This document shows, one piece after another, positions 23,522 through 34,570 of a DNA stretch of 64,000 nt. The stretch lies in assembly GCA_037367405.1 (NCBI GenBank), contig JAZKJV010001876.1:372001-436000 (forward strand). The letters run 5' to 3'. How positions within the stretch are numbered: the first letter of the stretch is position 1; each line of letters opens with the position of its first letter. Position numbers and translations under genes: made by a program. Below the pieces are notes generated by a model. The model was not told the origin of the DNA. It saw only the letters and a program-made list of their open reading frames with translations, and searched no databases. The stretch comes from Ottelia alismoides. Lineage: Eukaryota > Streptophyta > Magnoliopsida > Alismatales > Hydrocharitaceae.

Positions 23522-26038
23522 TGAAGGATTTTGAGAATCCTTAAGCGCATCACGGAAGCGTGTCGATCGCATCGTATGCAATCGAAGCAACTAGTCTCAC
23601 TAGTCATTGGATGCGGCGGAAATTAAAATTTTTGATCTAATGATGAAACCACATGATCACGAGAACAATTCTCGAATCGTTTCATCAAACCACAAAGTAT
23701 AAGGAATACCTCTTGGAGCGTGGTTGTGATCGTGAGATCCCAAACAAGAGATCCTCCTGTCTTAAGTATGATCCAGGAAGAACGCACTTGCGGGCGCGAT
23801 GACGAGTCGCGTTCCACCCGCAATCCTCGATGAAGATCCAAGCAATGAATGCCCTGATTTTGTCAAACAAAATCCGTCGTCTTCCTCTAGAGCAAGTCGC
23901 CCCAAAGAAGAAGGAGATCCCCGAGTCGTCAAAGGCGAGAGTCTCTCCTTCTCAACACAAAGTGGACGGCCACTTGATGGAGAAGAGAAAGAGAGAGGGC
24001 GAGAATGAAAGAGAGAGAGAGAGAGAGAGTAGTAGGTTTCTACAACTCTTGATAATGTACCAAGAAAGGCTAGGCTAGCCCTCCTTTTATATTAGTTTAG
24101 GATCCAATGGATCTCAATCCATGGGATACATAGATCCAACGGCCATGGTGGACTATGTATTAATCAATGGTCAAGATTGTTGTTGGTTAAAAGCCAACAA
24201 CATTAATTTATATTTAAATTAAATATATGTTGCAACATTATCAACACATTTTAATTTAACATAAATTCATCAAGAGAAAATAATATAATAAAAGGGAGAT
24301 AACAAATACCCCCTAAAAATGAGGAGGCGTCACCTTTGACCATGTCATTGGTGACACCACCTCATAAGTTAGTTATTTATCTCTCTTTTATTTTGTATTA
24401 TTATTTCTTAATGTATATCTAATAAAAATATCCACCAAATTAATTCCAAATTAATTTGTGAATATTTCAATCATGATATTGAAAAGTTGTGAATCATATT
24501 CACAACCCAAGCTATTTTGTAAATTACATTTCCAATTAATTAATGTGAATCCAATCCACATTAATAATTAACAAATGTTATTTACGGAATTCTCTCTCTT
24601 CAATATATGTATATTATAAATCGTATTTATAATACACAAATATTATGGATAGCATTATCCACATTCTCTAATCCTTGGTAATTAAATCCCATTTAATTAT
24701 CTTGGATAATCTTCTCACAATATGAATCTCATTCATTATATGCTTGATGATTAAATCTCATTTAATCATCAAGTCCTTCTTGCTTGGATATGAAGTTCAT
24801 CAAATGAATTATTCTTGAACCCCTTCAAGAATAATGTGCTTTCTCCGCTGATACTTGGAGATAAGGACCGGACGATTGTATTGTTCCACGTATAGTGACT
24901 TGGATATTGAGATCTTATCTCAAATCCAGATCTTACGACCTCCCATAGATGCTTGATTAAATCAAGACCGCAAATATAATCTTCTCATTGTATCTGAATC
25001 TCATTCATACCAATGTCCAACACTTGGAATAAGATTAGATTGCTTCTCTACTAAAAGGAGTCACTAAAATCCAGACCTGTTTCATCACTCCCTCGGAATG
25101 GAAGCGTCATGGATATACAATCGTTTATGATCACATCACCCTCAGGTATTCCCAATACCTGTACATCCAGCATACTGGAAGACCCGTGGTCAACCTGAAG
25201 ATCAAGATCAATTTTACACTGTCTTCTTCAGGGTTTGATCACTAAGTTTTTCAATCTTGGTCATTGGGAGTTGGTATCGATCATATGCTTTCCCAAAGCG
25301 TATATCATACCTTCAAATTCATGTCATGCTTCCAAAGCACGACGACCATGCATGGAATTTGATCGATCCCAATACCTCATGAGTGAGCTCATGTCTTCTG
25401 GTTCATAAGTGAACCTGTATGATCCCTTTGAGAGATCGTATTGCTCATATGCCCTTATATGCACACCAGCTCGCCAGTGTATAGACCTTGGTTAGGCCTC
25501 AACCTATCGGTCTTCGAAATGAACATACTCAGACATATAGCAATACATTTGTCTCCAGTCAGAGGATGTGTGCCTATGCTGTGACAGCATTCAACATAGG
25601 ACCTAGGTTATCTCGATCTCGTTAAGTCAACCCATTGACCTAACTAATCTGACACCTCCGAATCACTATTCCCATGCAGAGGACCTGCATCAAGAGGTCG
25701 GTCAGATATCAGGCTATGAGAGAAAAGATTGCCATCTCCTACTCAGGCTGGAGATCATCTCTTAATAATCATTTGACGGTGCTTGATGAGTCATCTATCT
25801 AACTCCTTAGATTCTCATCCAAACACCACCCTCTATGATTCATTTAATGAATCAACAGCTATATGATCATCAAGATGGCCATGGTACATAACCCTAATTG
25901 TACAGAGGGGCCTTATAGTGCATTCATTCATATAATTTCAGAAAGGGAGTGAAACATCAATAACTTTTATTGATAAATATGAATATTACAATAACATTTA
26001 TTGTAAGAATGGTTTGCCCAAGGCTCACATGTCTAACA
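23522..26038 (-). repeat. copia C 3' LTR
   Basis: 2517 bases, TGTTAGACATGTGAGCC... on the minus strand, ending at TGAAGG on the plus strand. TATAAAA lies on the minus strand at 24085-24091, followed by a CT-rich tract (GA-rich on plus, 24008-24028). A hairpin has arms 24321-24334 and 24350-24363. It is close to the 5' LTR at 43208-45725 but with clearly more differences than the copia B pair. Confidence 0.9.
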
Positions 26039-26050
26039 ATCTCCCACTAG
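26039..26050 (-). promoter_or_regulatory. copia C polypurine tract
   Basis: On the minus strand CTAGTGGGAGAT runs directly into the LTR start TGTTAGAC. The same purine tract precedes the 3' LTRs of copia A and B. Confidence 0.85.
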
Positions 26051-26379
26051 ACCTTAGAACCATTCAGGTACAATCCATAAACACATACTCATTACATGCT
26101 AGTCAAAAACCTTCTGTGTCAGAGGTTTGGTAAGAGGATCAGCAATGTTGTCGGCAGAGGCCACCTTGGTGATGATGATATCACCACACTTTTGAATCTC
26201 ATGAATGATGTGGTATTTCCTTTCCACGTGATTACTCTTTTGATGTTATTTTGGTTCTTTTTTCTGGGCAATGGCTCCCGTGTTATCATAGAGTAACGGG
26301 ATGGGAGTATTAGAGGAAACTACGCCAAGCTCCAAGATGAACTTGCGCAACCACACTGCCTCCTTTGCAGCATCCGATG

Positions 26380-29130
26380 CGACAGGCAATGTATTCGGCT
26401 TATGTTGTTGAATCCACCGTAGTGTCCTGTTTCTTGCTTCTCCATCTCACAGCACCACCGTTCAACAGGAATACAAACCCTGATGTCGACTTTCGATCAT
26501 CAATATCCGACTGGAAGTCTGAGTCTGTATATCCCAGGACTTGGAGATCACCATCCCCATAGACCAAGATGTAATCTTGCATCCGTCTTAGATATTTGAA
26601 TATGTTCTTTACTGCATTCCAGTGTTTCTCTCCATAGCAGGATTGGTAACGACTTACCACTCCCACTGCATGGTAGATGTCTGGCATAGTACACATCATG
26701 GTATACATCAAGCTTCCTACAGCTGATGCATAAGGGCATCTAGCCATGGCTTTCCTTTCCTCAACACTTTGAGGAGCCATCCCTTTGGACAAATGGATAC
26801 CATGTCCTAGGGGGAGGAAGCCTTTCTTTGAACTATCCATATGGAATCATTCTAGAATCTTCTTGATGTATCCACATTGTGATAATCCCAATATTCTCTT
26901 TTCTCGGTTTCTGAACAACTTCAGGCCTAAGATATAAGAGGATTCTCCAAGATCTTTCATCTCGAAGATATGGGATAGCCAACTCTTCACACTGGTCATT
27001 ATTCATGTATCATTCCCAATGATAATGATATCATCTACGTAAAGCACGATGAACACGATGGCGCTCCCACTAAGCTTCTTGTACACACAAGGTTTATCAG
27101 GATTCTGCACAAAATCATAACTCTTTGTGGTTTCGTCAAATCTGATGTTCCAGCTACGAGAAGCTTGTTTGAGCCCATAAATGGATTTCTTCAGCTTGCA
27201 TACTTTTCCATCCTCAACTATGAAGCCCTAGGGCTGCTCCATATATATATCCTCCTCGAGGTATCCATTGAGGAAAGTTGTCTTGACGTCCATCTGCCCG
27301 ATGTCATAGTCAAGAGATGCAGCTATAGCCAGCAGTGTCCTGATGGATTTAAGCATAGCCACAGGAGAGAACGTCTCATCGTAGTCGATGCCTTCTCTCT
27401 GTGTGTAGCCCTTGGCTACGAGCCATGCCTTGAAAGTCTTTACTTTCCCATCAGGTCCCTCTTTCTCTTGAAGATCCATTTACACCCAATGGGTTTTACC
27501 CCTTTAGGGGTTCCTCTAGGGTTCATACACCATTCTTATGCATGGAGTCAATTTCTGACTTCATTGCTAGCATCCATCTATTCATGTCATGATCCGCGAG
27601 TGATTCATCAAATGAAGAAGGATCATTATCAGTCTCACCTGACACATGGAATCCATACCTTTCAGGTGGTGCAACCACCCTCGAACTCCTTCGAAGAGGT
27701 ATGGGTGTTTCATCTTTATTTATCTCTTTAGTTTCTGGTTCAGGAATCTCAGAATCCTCAGGGGATTCAATGAGTTCCTCTACTTCATTTCTGTCTTGAC
27801 CTTTAGGGAAATCATCCTGCAGAAATTTCACATCCCTAGAGACAAACCCTTTTGGGTCTCAGGGTCATAAAGCTGGTATCCAATACAATCTTTAACATAC
27901 CCAATGAAGTAGCACTCACGAGTGTGTGATTCTATCTTACTTGCGTCCATGTTCTTCGCATGGACCAAGCATCCCCAAACCCTCAAGTGATTAACACTGA
28001 GTTTGGTTCCATACCAGAGCTCGTGAGGAGTCTTGGGTACAGACTTGCTAGAAATCTTGTTCAGGATATATATTGCAGTCTCTACTGCATTTCCCCAGAA
28101 ACTAAGAGGTAAACGTGCTTTGCTCATCATTGAACGGATCATGTCCATGATGGTCCTATTGCGTCTTTCAGCAACACCATTAAGTTGGGGAGTTCCAGGG
28201 GGAGTGAGATTGGAGACAATTCCATTCTCTTTAAGATATTCTTTGAATTCATCTGAGAGGTACTCACCACCTTGGTCAGATCGAATCCATTTGATCTTCC
28301 TATCGGATTGGTTCTCAACCAAAGCCTTAAACTCTTTGAACTTTTAAAAGGTTTCAAATTTATGACGTAGTAGGAAGATAAAACCGTATCGCGAATGGTC
28401 ATCAATAAACGTCAAATAATATCGATATCCATTTCTAGTCTCGGTACTGAAGGAACCGCATACATCAATATGTATTAGTTCGAGAATACCTTCGCATCTC
28501 GTAACCTTGTTACGGAAAGGCATCATGGTCATTTTACCTCGAATGCAATGTTCACATGTAGGTAAAGATTGAACCTGTAGAAAATCTAAAGATCCATCCT
28601 TTATCAATCTATTGATCCTATCAACAGATAAATGACCAAGACTTTGATGCCAAATCTTATTCGAATGATTTTCATTCTCCCTGGATCTCTTAGGGTTTTA
28701 TTATCAGTGGTAGTGACATTTATGACACATTCATCAATGCAAATTCATTGAGTCCACCAGAAGTCAGAACACCTTCCGCAATAAATTTATAATATTGATT
28801 AATGACTAACTTATTACAGAACAGGAAGGAGTATCCATGTCTAATAAGCTTAGATACAGATATCAAATTCCTCCTGACTTCATGTACATAAAGACACTCT
28901 TTAAGTAGTAGGACTCGACCACTAGATAACGATAGTTTGCACGTCCTGATGGCGATTGTTGCAACACTTGCATCAGATCCCATCTGGATGACTATCTCCC
29001 CTTGCTCCAGATTCCTAGTTTCCTGAAACAAATGCAACGAATTGCATACATGAACAGAAGCACTAGAATCTATAACCCAACTTCATTCTCGTCCAACGAG
29101 AAAGCTAGTTTCAATGATGAAAGTAGATTT
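26380..29130 (-). pseudogene. copia C pol (protease, integrase, reverse transcriptase, RNase H), broken
   Basis: Read right to left. Protease motif WVIDSSASVHVCNS near 29050-29075 (the usual DSG is DSS, with a TGA just before it). Pre-integrase and zinc motif CEHCIRGKM near 28540. Integrase core: FIDDHSRYG, then SDQGGEY near 28260 and GVAERRNRTI near 28160. Then RRSSR, and reverse transcriptase with LYVDD at 27030-27044. RNase H: YTDSDFQSDIDDRKSTSGF near 26480-26540. Damage: frameshifts near 28330, 27830 and 27480, and in-frame stops at 27228-27230 (CAG to TAG), 26847-26849 (probably CGA to TGA) and 26400-26402. It normally cleaves the polyprotein, copies RNA to DNA and integrates it. It cannot be made as one protein here. 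Confidence 0.9.
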
Positions 29131-29149
29131 CATACATGTTGGGGCTTTA

Positions 29150-29973
29150 CCTTTGTCAGCAGATTTCAGGTAATCTGGGCAGTTACGCTGCCAGTGCCCC
29201 GGCTTCTTGCAGTAGTGACAGACATCAAACTTTTTCGATGTCATCAGTGTGGAAGCACTAGAAGACGAACCAACTCCTTGATTCTTCTTCTTATCTTCGG
29301 GGTCGGGCCCTTCCGAGAACCTTGCTTCCGCCCACGCTTTCTTCTCACTTGTGCAACCATTGCACTAGCAGAGGGGTCGTCCTTCCTCATCACGTCTTCT
29401 GTAGACTTTAATGCAACTAACAGCCCAGCGTTAGTGAAGTCGCCTTTGTTCATGTGGTAAGACACGACAAAGTTATTGAAAGACTTAGGGAGCGACAGAA
29501 GAATGAAATCAGCTTGCATTTCAGAATCCAAGTAGACTCCCAGGATTTCCAGCTCAGAGAGGTACCCAAACATTTTGAGTACGTGTTCTCTGACAGAGGT
29601 CCCTTCCTGCATCTTGCAGCGAATAAGCTCTTTCATCACATTGTAATGCTGTGTGCAGTTTATATCACCGAACATATCCATCAGATTCATCATAATCTCT
29701 TGGCAATGTTTCATCTCCACATGTTGCTTCTGAAGCACATTGGATAATGACCCAAGGGATGTAACACCTTGCCAGATTATGGTCTTTATCATATTTCTTA
29801 TTATATGATTTATCTTCTGCAATCTTAGGGTTTGTTGTCTTGTCCTTGCTCAGCACATAAGAGATGCGCTCTGCAGATAGGACAAGATCCAAATTTCGGA
29901 TCCAATCTGAATAATTTGGTCCAGTCAACTGGTTGACCTCCAGGAGCCTGCTAAGTGGGTTCATGGACTTCAT
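29150..29973 (-). pseudogene. copia C gag (UBN2 type with CCHC zinc knuckle), frameshifted
   Basis: The start at 29973 (MKSMNPLSRLLEVNQLTGPN) is typical of plant copia gag, a few residues before the conserved LTGPNYSDW. The first frame runs to 29665, but the UBN2 body continues in another frame from about 29822 (EMKHCQEIMMNLMDMFGD, later KSTEDVMRKDDPSASAMVAQ). A further shift near 29250 is needed to reach the nucleic-acid-binding knuckle CHYCKKPGHWQRNC near 29180-29225 (C-x2-C-x4-H-x4-C). It would form the particle and bind its RNA. There are two frameshifts at least. Confidence 0.85.
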
Positions 29974-30379
29974 TTTCTGAAATTAAGAATGCACTATATT
30001 AGAATATATAAATATATATTCATTTTAAAATATTTGATTAAGGTAATTTTAAATCAAATTTGTCTTTCCATGTCAACTTTGAAAGATTATTCCCTTATTT
30101 TTCTTTCAAAGTAAGAGATACACTTACCGCTATATCACAAGCAAGATCTGGGATCTCCTCTCTATCCTTATCACATACCAATAATATGAGAACATGTGAC
30201 TCGAATAAGAGAAGCGGGAACACATTCCGCCTTGCAAGTCCAACTTGCATTTCCCAATTCGGTCTTTAACACCCGGGCCCACCACCCCTAAGATGATGTT
30301 GACCCGTTGTTAATTGAACCAACCGTCAATAGACTTAATACTCGCTATACGCAATCCAATATCACCCCAATAATATGAG
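29974..30379 (-). other. copia C leader, part next to gag
   Basis: Non-coding leader on the minus strand. 30230-30379 is the complement of copia B 34255-34400 with few differences, showing the shared family leader. It resumes at 40720 beyond copia B. Confidence 0.8.
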
Positions 30380-30384
30380 GACCC
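30380..30384. other. Target-site duplication of copia B, left copy (GACCC)
   Basis: GACCC here and at 40715-40719, exactly flanking the TG...CA ends of copia B. Confidence 0.95.
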
Positions 30385-32056
30385 TGTTGGACATGTGAGC
30401 CCACGGCGAGCCATTATGCAATAAATGTTATTGCAAATATCATTCCCTGATCTGAAATGAAGAATAAATAATTTGCATAATAGGTCCCTCTGTATAATTA
30501 GGGTTATGTACCATGGCTGTCTTAATGATCATACAGCTGTTGATTCAATGATTGAATCATAGAGGTTGGTGCTTCGATGAATATCTAAAGAGTTAGATTG
30601 AGGACTCATCAAGCACCGTCAGATGATTGTTAAGATGTGATCTCCAGCCTGAGTAGGAGATGGCAATCCTTTTCTCACATAGGCTGATATCTGACCGACC
30701 TCTTGATGCAGGTCCTCTGCATAGGAATAGAGATTCGAGGTGTCAGATTAGTTAGGTCAAAGAGTTGACTTAACGAGATCGAGATAACCTAAGTCCTATG
30801 TTGAATGCTGTCACAGAATAGGCACGCATCCTCTGACCGGAGACAGATGTATTGCTATATTGTCTGAGTATGTACATTTGACAGACCAATAGGTTGATGA
30901 CCTAACCAAGGTCTATACACCGGCGTGTTGGTGTGCATATAAGGGCATATGAGTAATACGATCTCTCAAAGGGATCATACAGGTTCGCTACTGAACCGGA
31001 AGACATGAGCTCACTCATGAGATATTGGGAGGAATCAAATTCCGTGCACGGTCGTCTTGCTTTGGAAGCTTGACTGAATTTGTAGGTTTGATATATACTT
31101 TTGGAAAGTATATGATCAAGACCTAGGTATGATATATGCTTTTGGAAGTATATGATCGATACCAAATCCAATGATCAAATGAGAAACTTAGTGATCAAAC
31201 CTGAAGAAGACAGTGTAAAATAGATCTTGATCTTCGGGTTGACCATGGGTCTTCCAGTATGCAGGATGTACAGGTATTGGGAATACCTGAAGGGTGATGT
31301 GATCATAAACGATTGTATATCCATGACGCTTCCATTCCGAGGGAGTGATGAAACAGGTCTGGATTTTAGTGACTCCTTTCAGTAGAGAAGCAATCCGATC
31401 TTAGTCCAAGTGTTGGACATTGATCTGAATGAGATTCAGATTCAAAGAAGATTGGATTTGCGATCTTGATTTAATCAAACATCTGTGGGAGGTTCGTAAG
31501 ATCTGGATTTGAGACAAGATCTCAATATCCAAGTCACTATACGTGGAATAATACAATCGCCCTGTCCTTATCTCCAAGTATCTGCGGAGAAAAGCACATT
31601 ATCTTGAAAAGGTTCAAGAATAATCTTTTGATGAAATATCCAAGCAAGGACTTGATGATTAAATATGATTTAATTATCAAGCTTAAATATGAATATGATT
31701 CATATTGTGGAAAATGATTATCTAAGATAATTAAATGAGATTTAATTATCAAGGTTTAAGAGAATGTGGATAACACTATCCATGATATATGTGTGATATA
31801 AATATGATTTATAATATACATATATAAGAGAGAGAATTTATGTAAATAGGCATTTGTTAATTAATAATGTGGATTGGATTCACATTTGTTAATTAATTGG
31901 AATGCAATTTACTAACTAGTTTGGGTTGTGAATATGATTCACACAATATTCAATGGCAAGATTGAAATATTCACAAATTAATTTGGAATTAATTTGGTGA
32001 ATATTTATTGTGATTAATTAAGGAAATAATGAGATAAATAAAATGGAGAAAATAAA

Positions 32057-32123
32057 ACCACCTTCATGGGTGGCGTCACCCATGAATTGTTCATGGGTGA
32101 TGCCCCCCCCTTTTTTAGGTGGT
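32057..32123 (+). promoter_or_regulatory. U3 hairpin of copia B 5' LTR
   Basis: Inner stem 32072-32104: GGCGTCACCCATGAA pairs with TTCATGGGTGATGCC across a TTG loop (14 Watson-Crick pairs and one G-U). Outer stem ACCACCT/AGGTGGT. Other family LTRs hold a different sequence that still forms a hairpin at the same place. It lies about 160 bases before the TATA box. Confidence 0.7.
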
Positions 32124-32280
32124 TGGTTAACTCCACATCATTTATCATATTATCTCTTGATTAATTAATTTTAAATTGATGTTGTTGAACAACAATCCTA
32201 GCCATTGATTTATCATGGACCAAGCATAGCCTTTGGATTCATGTGTCCCATGGATTGAGATCCATTGGATCCTAAACTAG

Positions 32281-32287
32281 TATAAAA
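32281..32287 (+). promoter_or_regulatory. TATA box of copia B 5' LTR
   Basis: TATAAAA in the context CTAGTATAAAAGGAGGGC, followed about 60 bases later by a pyrimidine-rich tract. The same motif is at 40131-40137, and on the minus strand in copia C at 24085-24091 and 43774-43780. Confidence 0.75.
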
Positions 32288-32860
32288 GGAGGGCTAGGGT
32301 AGCCTTTCCAAGGTACATCATTAAGAGTTGTACAAGGTGACAACTCTCTCTCTCTCTCTCTCATTCTCACCCTCTCTCTCTTTCTCTTCTCCATTAAGTG
32401 GCCGTCCACTTTGTGTTGAGAAAGGAGAGACTCTCGGCTTCTTCTTCGACGACTCGTGGATCTCCATCTTCTTTGGAGTTTCTTACTCTAAAGGAAGACG
32501 ACGGATTTCGTTTGACAAAATCGGGGGAGCCATCTCTTGGATCTTCATCGAGGATTGCGGGAAGGAGCGTGACTCATCATCGCGCCCGCAAGTGCGTTCT
32601 TCGTGGATCGGACTTAAGATAGGAGGATCTCTACTTTGGGATCTCGCGATCACAACCACGCTTCAAGAGGTATTCCTTGTACTTTGTGGTTTGATGAAAC
32701 GATCCGAGAAGTGTTCTCGTGATCATGTGGTTTCATCTTTAGTTTAAAAATTTTTAATTTCCGCTGCATCTAGCATCTAGTACGACTAGTTGCTCCGATT
32801 GCATACGATGCGATCGACACGCTTCCGTGATGCGCTTGAGGATTCTCAATATCCTTCAAG

Positions 32861-32873
32861 TGGTATCAGAGCC
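32861..32873 (+). promoter_or_regulatory. copia B primer binding site (initiator Met-tRNA)
   Basis: TGGTATCAGAGCC, exact standard plant copia site, two bases after the LTR. Confidence 0.95.
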
Positions 32874-34570
32874 AGGTTGAATAAGGTTTTGGATATGATC
32901 CATAAACCGTAGACGATTTGGTTCTTGAAAGGGTTGCGAAATTTTTACTGCATTTCAATTTTTCGCACCTCTGTAAAAAATTGAATTTTTCGGCTCTGTT
33001 TAAAATGTTTAAACACGAATTTTTCAATTATATTTTGTTCCCCATTAAACAAGGAAACCATAGGACTTGAGTTTACTAAATTTGGACTTCATTTGCTCAA
33101 GATATGGCTTTTTGAATATGACTATATCCACTGTTGCGGGAACTGCGGATTTAAACGTGATTGATGAGATAATTACGGTTTTAATCCGCCTCGAAATGCG
33201 TGAATTATCACTTGGGTTCTTTAATAAATCAAATAGGCAATCTTTGGAAACTGAGTTTGCATTTTTTGGATTTAAATTGATCAAGATAAGTTAATTTTAG
33301 TGATTGGGGGTCACTGCTGGAAATTAACAATTTCTTGATCTTGAACCTTGTGATATGTCATTCAATTATCATGATGAAAATTAATTGTTAATTTTCTGGA
33401 ATAATTAGTGATAAATATTTGTGAAATATTTAAAGAGATAATTATTTCATTGAATGACACTTGCCTAAACCACAATGATAAGATATTAGATCTTGATCAT
33501 TGGTTCATCAACAAACATTGCTTTCATGAAAACCATAGTTTATCCTACAATTGTTGTAAGACAACATTTACATGAAAAACCCTTTTGCTTGAATAGGATT
33601 GGGGATTTGTCTAGCAAATCTCCTTATAATAAAAAATGTTTTGATTTATATTTATGGTATAATTTCGGTTGAAAAACCGATGAACATCTCAAAGTACATG
33701 ATGGTCTATCTGGTATTATCCTTTCCCGAGGCGGATGTGGTGCCTAGTCGGAGAGCATTGGGGTCGCGGGTTGCAACGTATGTAGTCCGTCCCACTCTCG
33801 TCGGTACTGGCCATGACAGCGGGTAGGGACTGTATAATACCGGAGACAGACAATGTGTATTTTTCTAATTATTAAAATTCGAATAATACGTACTTTGAGT
33901 ATATACCTACTATTCAAGTAAAAGACATGTTTGTTGATTGATGATTGGATTAATGATTAATTTAATATGATTAAATTAATTATATCCAATAAACACTCTA
34001 TTTTGAATAGATGTGTATTTCCCTTGGAAGAATTAATTATGTGAATATGATTCACAATAATTAATTACAATTTGAATATGAGGTGGAGGAGTCACATAAG
34101 TGACATCCATGGGTCTCCCGTCAAGGCAAAGGATTTTCGTCAGCCAGTTGTTGTGTATAGGAGACGCCTGTCCGAAGTGACAGATCTGTACATGATTTAA
34201 TTGGATCGGGTTCTTTGCTTCTCCAAAGAGTAAGGCCGTATACGTAGTGACTCCAATATCGGGTCCTCATATTATTGGGGCGATATTGGATTGTGTATAG
34301 CGAGTATTAAGCCTGTTGACGGTTGGTTCAATTAATGACGGGTCAACATCATCTTAGGGGTGGTGGGCCCGGGTGTTAAAGACCGAATTGGGAGATGCAA
34401 GTTGGACTTGCAAGGCGGAATGTGTTCCCGCTTCTTTTTATCCGAGTTGTAGGTTTTCATATTATTGGGATGCAACAAAGATAGGAAAGGAGATCCCAGA
34501 TCTTGCTAGAGATATAATGGTAAGAATATCTCGTACATTGAAAGTGATTAAGGGAATGAACTTTTAGTGT
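32874..34570 (+). other. copia B leader
   Basis: Long untranslated leader conserved with copia A and C. It contains a GC-rich block at 33720-33830 (GGTACTGGCCATGACAGCGG and neighbours) present in all three elements. Small frames (33067-33294, 34373-34567) are not convincingly coding. A role in RNA packaging or translation is possible. Confidence 0.65.

Larger units (their letters stand above)
30385..32858 (+). repeat. copia B 5' LTR
   Basis: TGTTGGACATGTGAGCCCAC ... ATATCCTTCA, 2474 bases. U3 hairpin 32057-32123, TATA box 32281-32287, CT-rich tract 32345-32395. The 139-codon frame at 32328-32747 lies wholly in R/U5 and has no recognised domain. Confidence 0.95.

Noticed and set aside
26548..26739. 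Minus-strand 63-codon frame
   Set aside because: Alternate frame within the copia C RNase H region.
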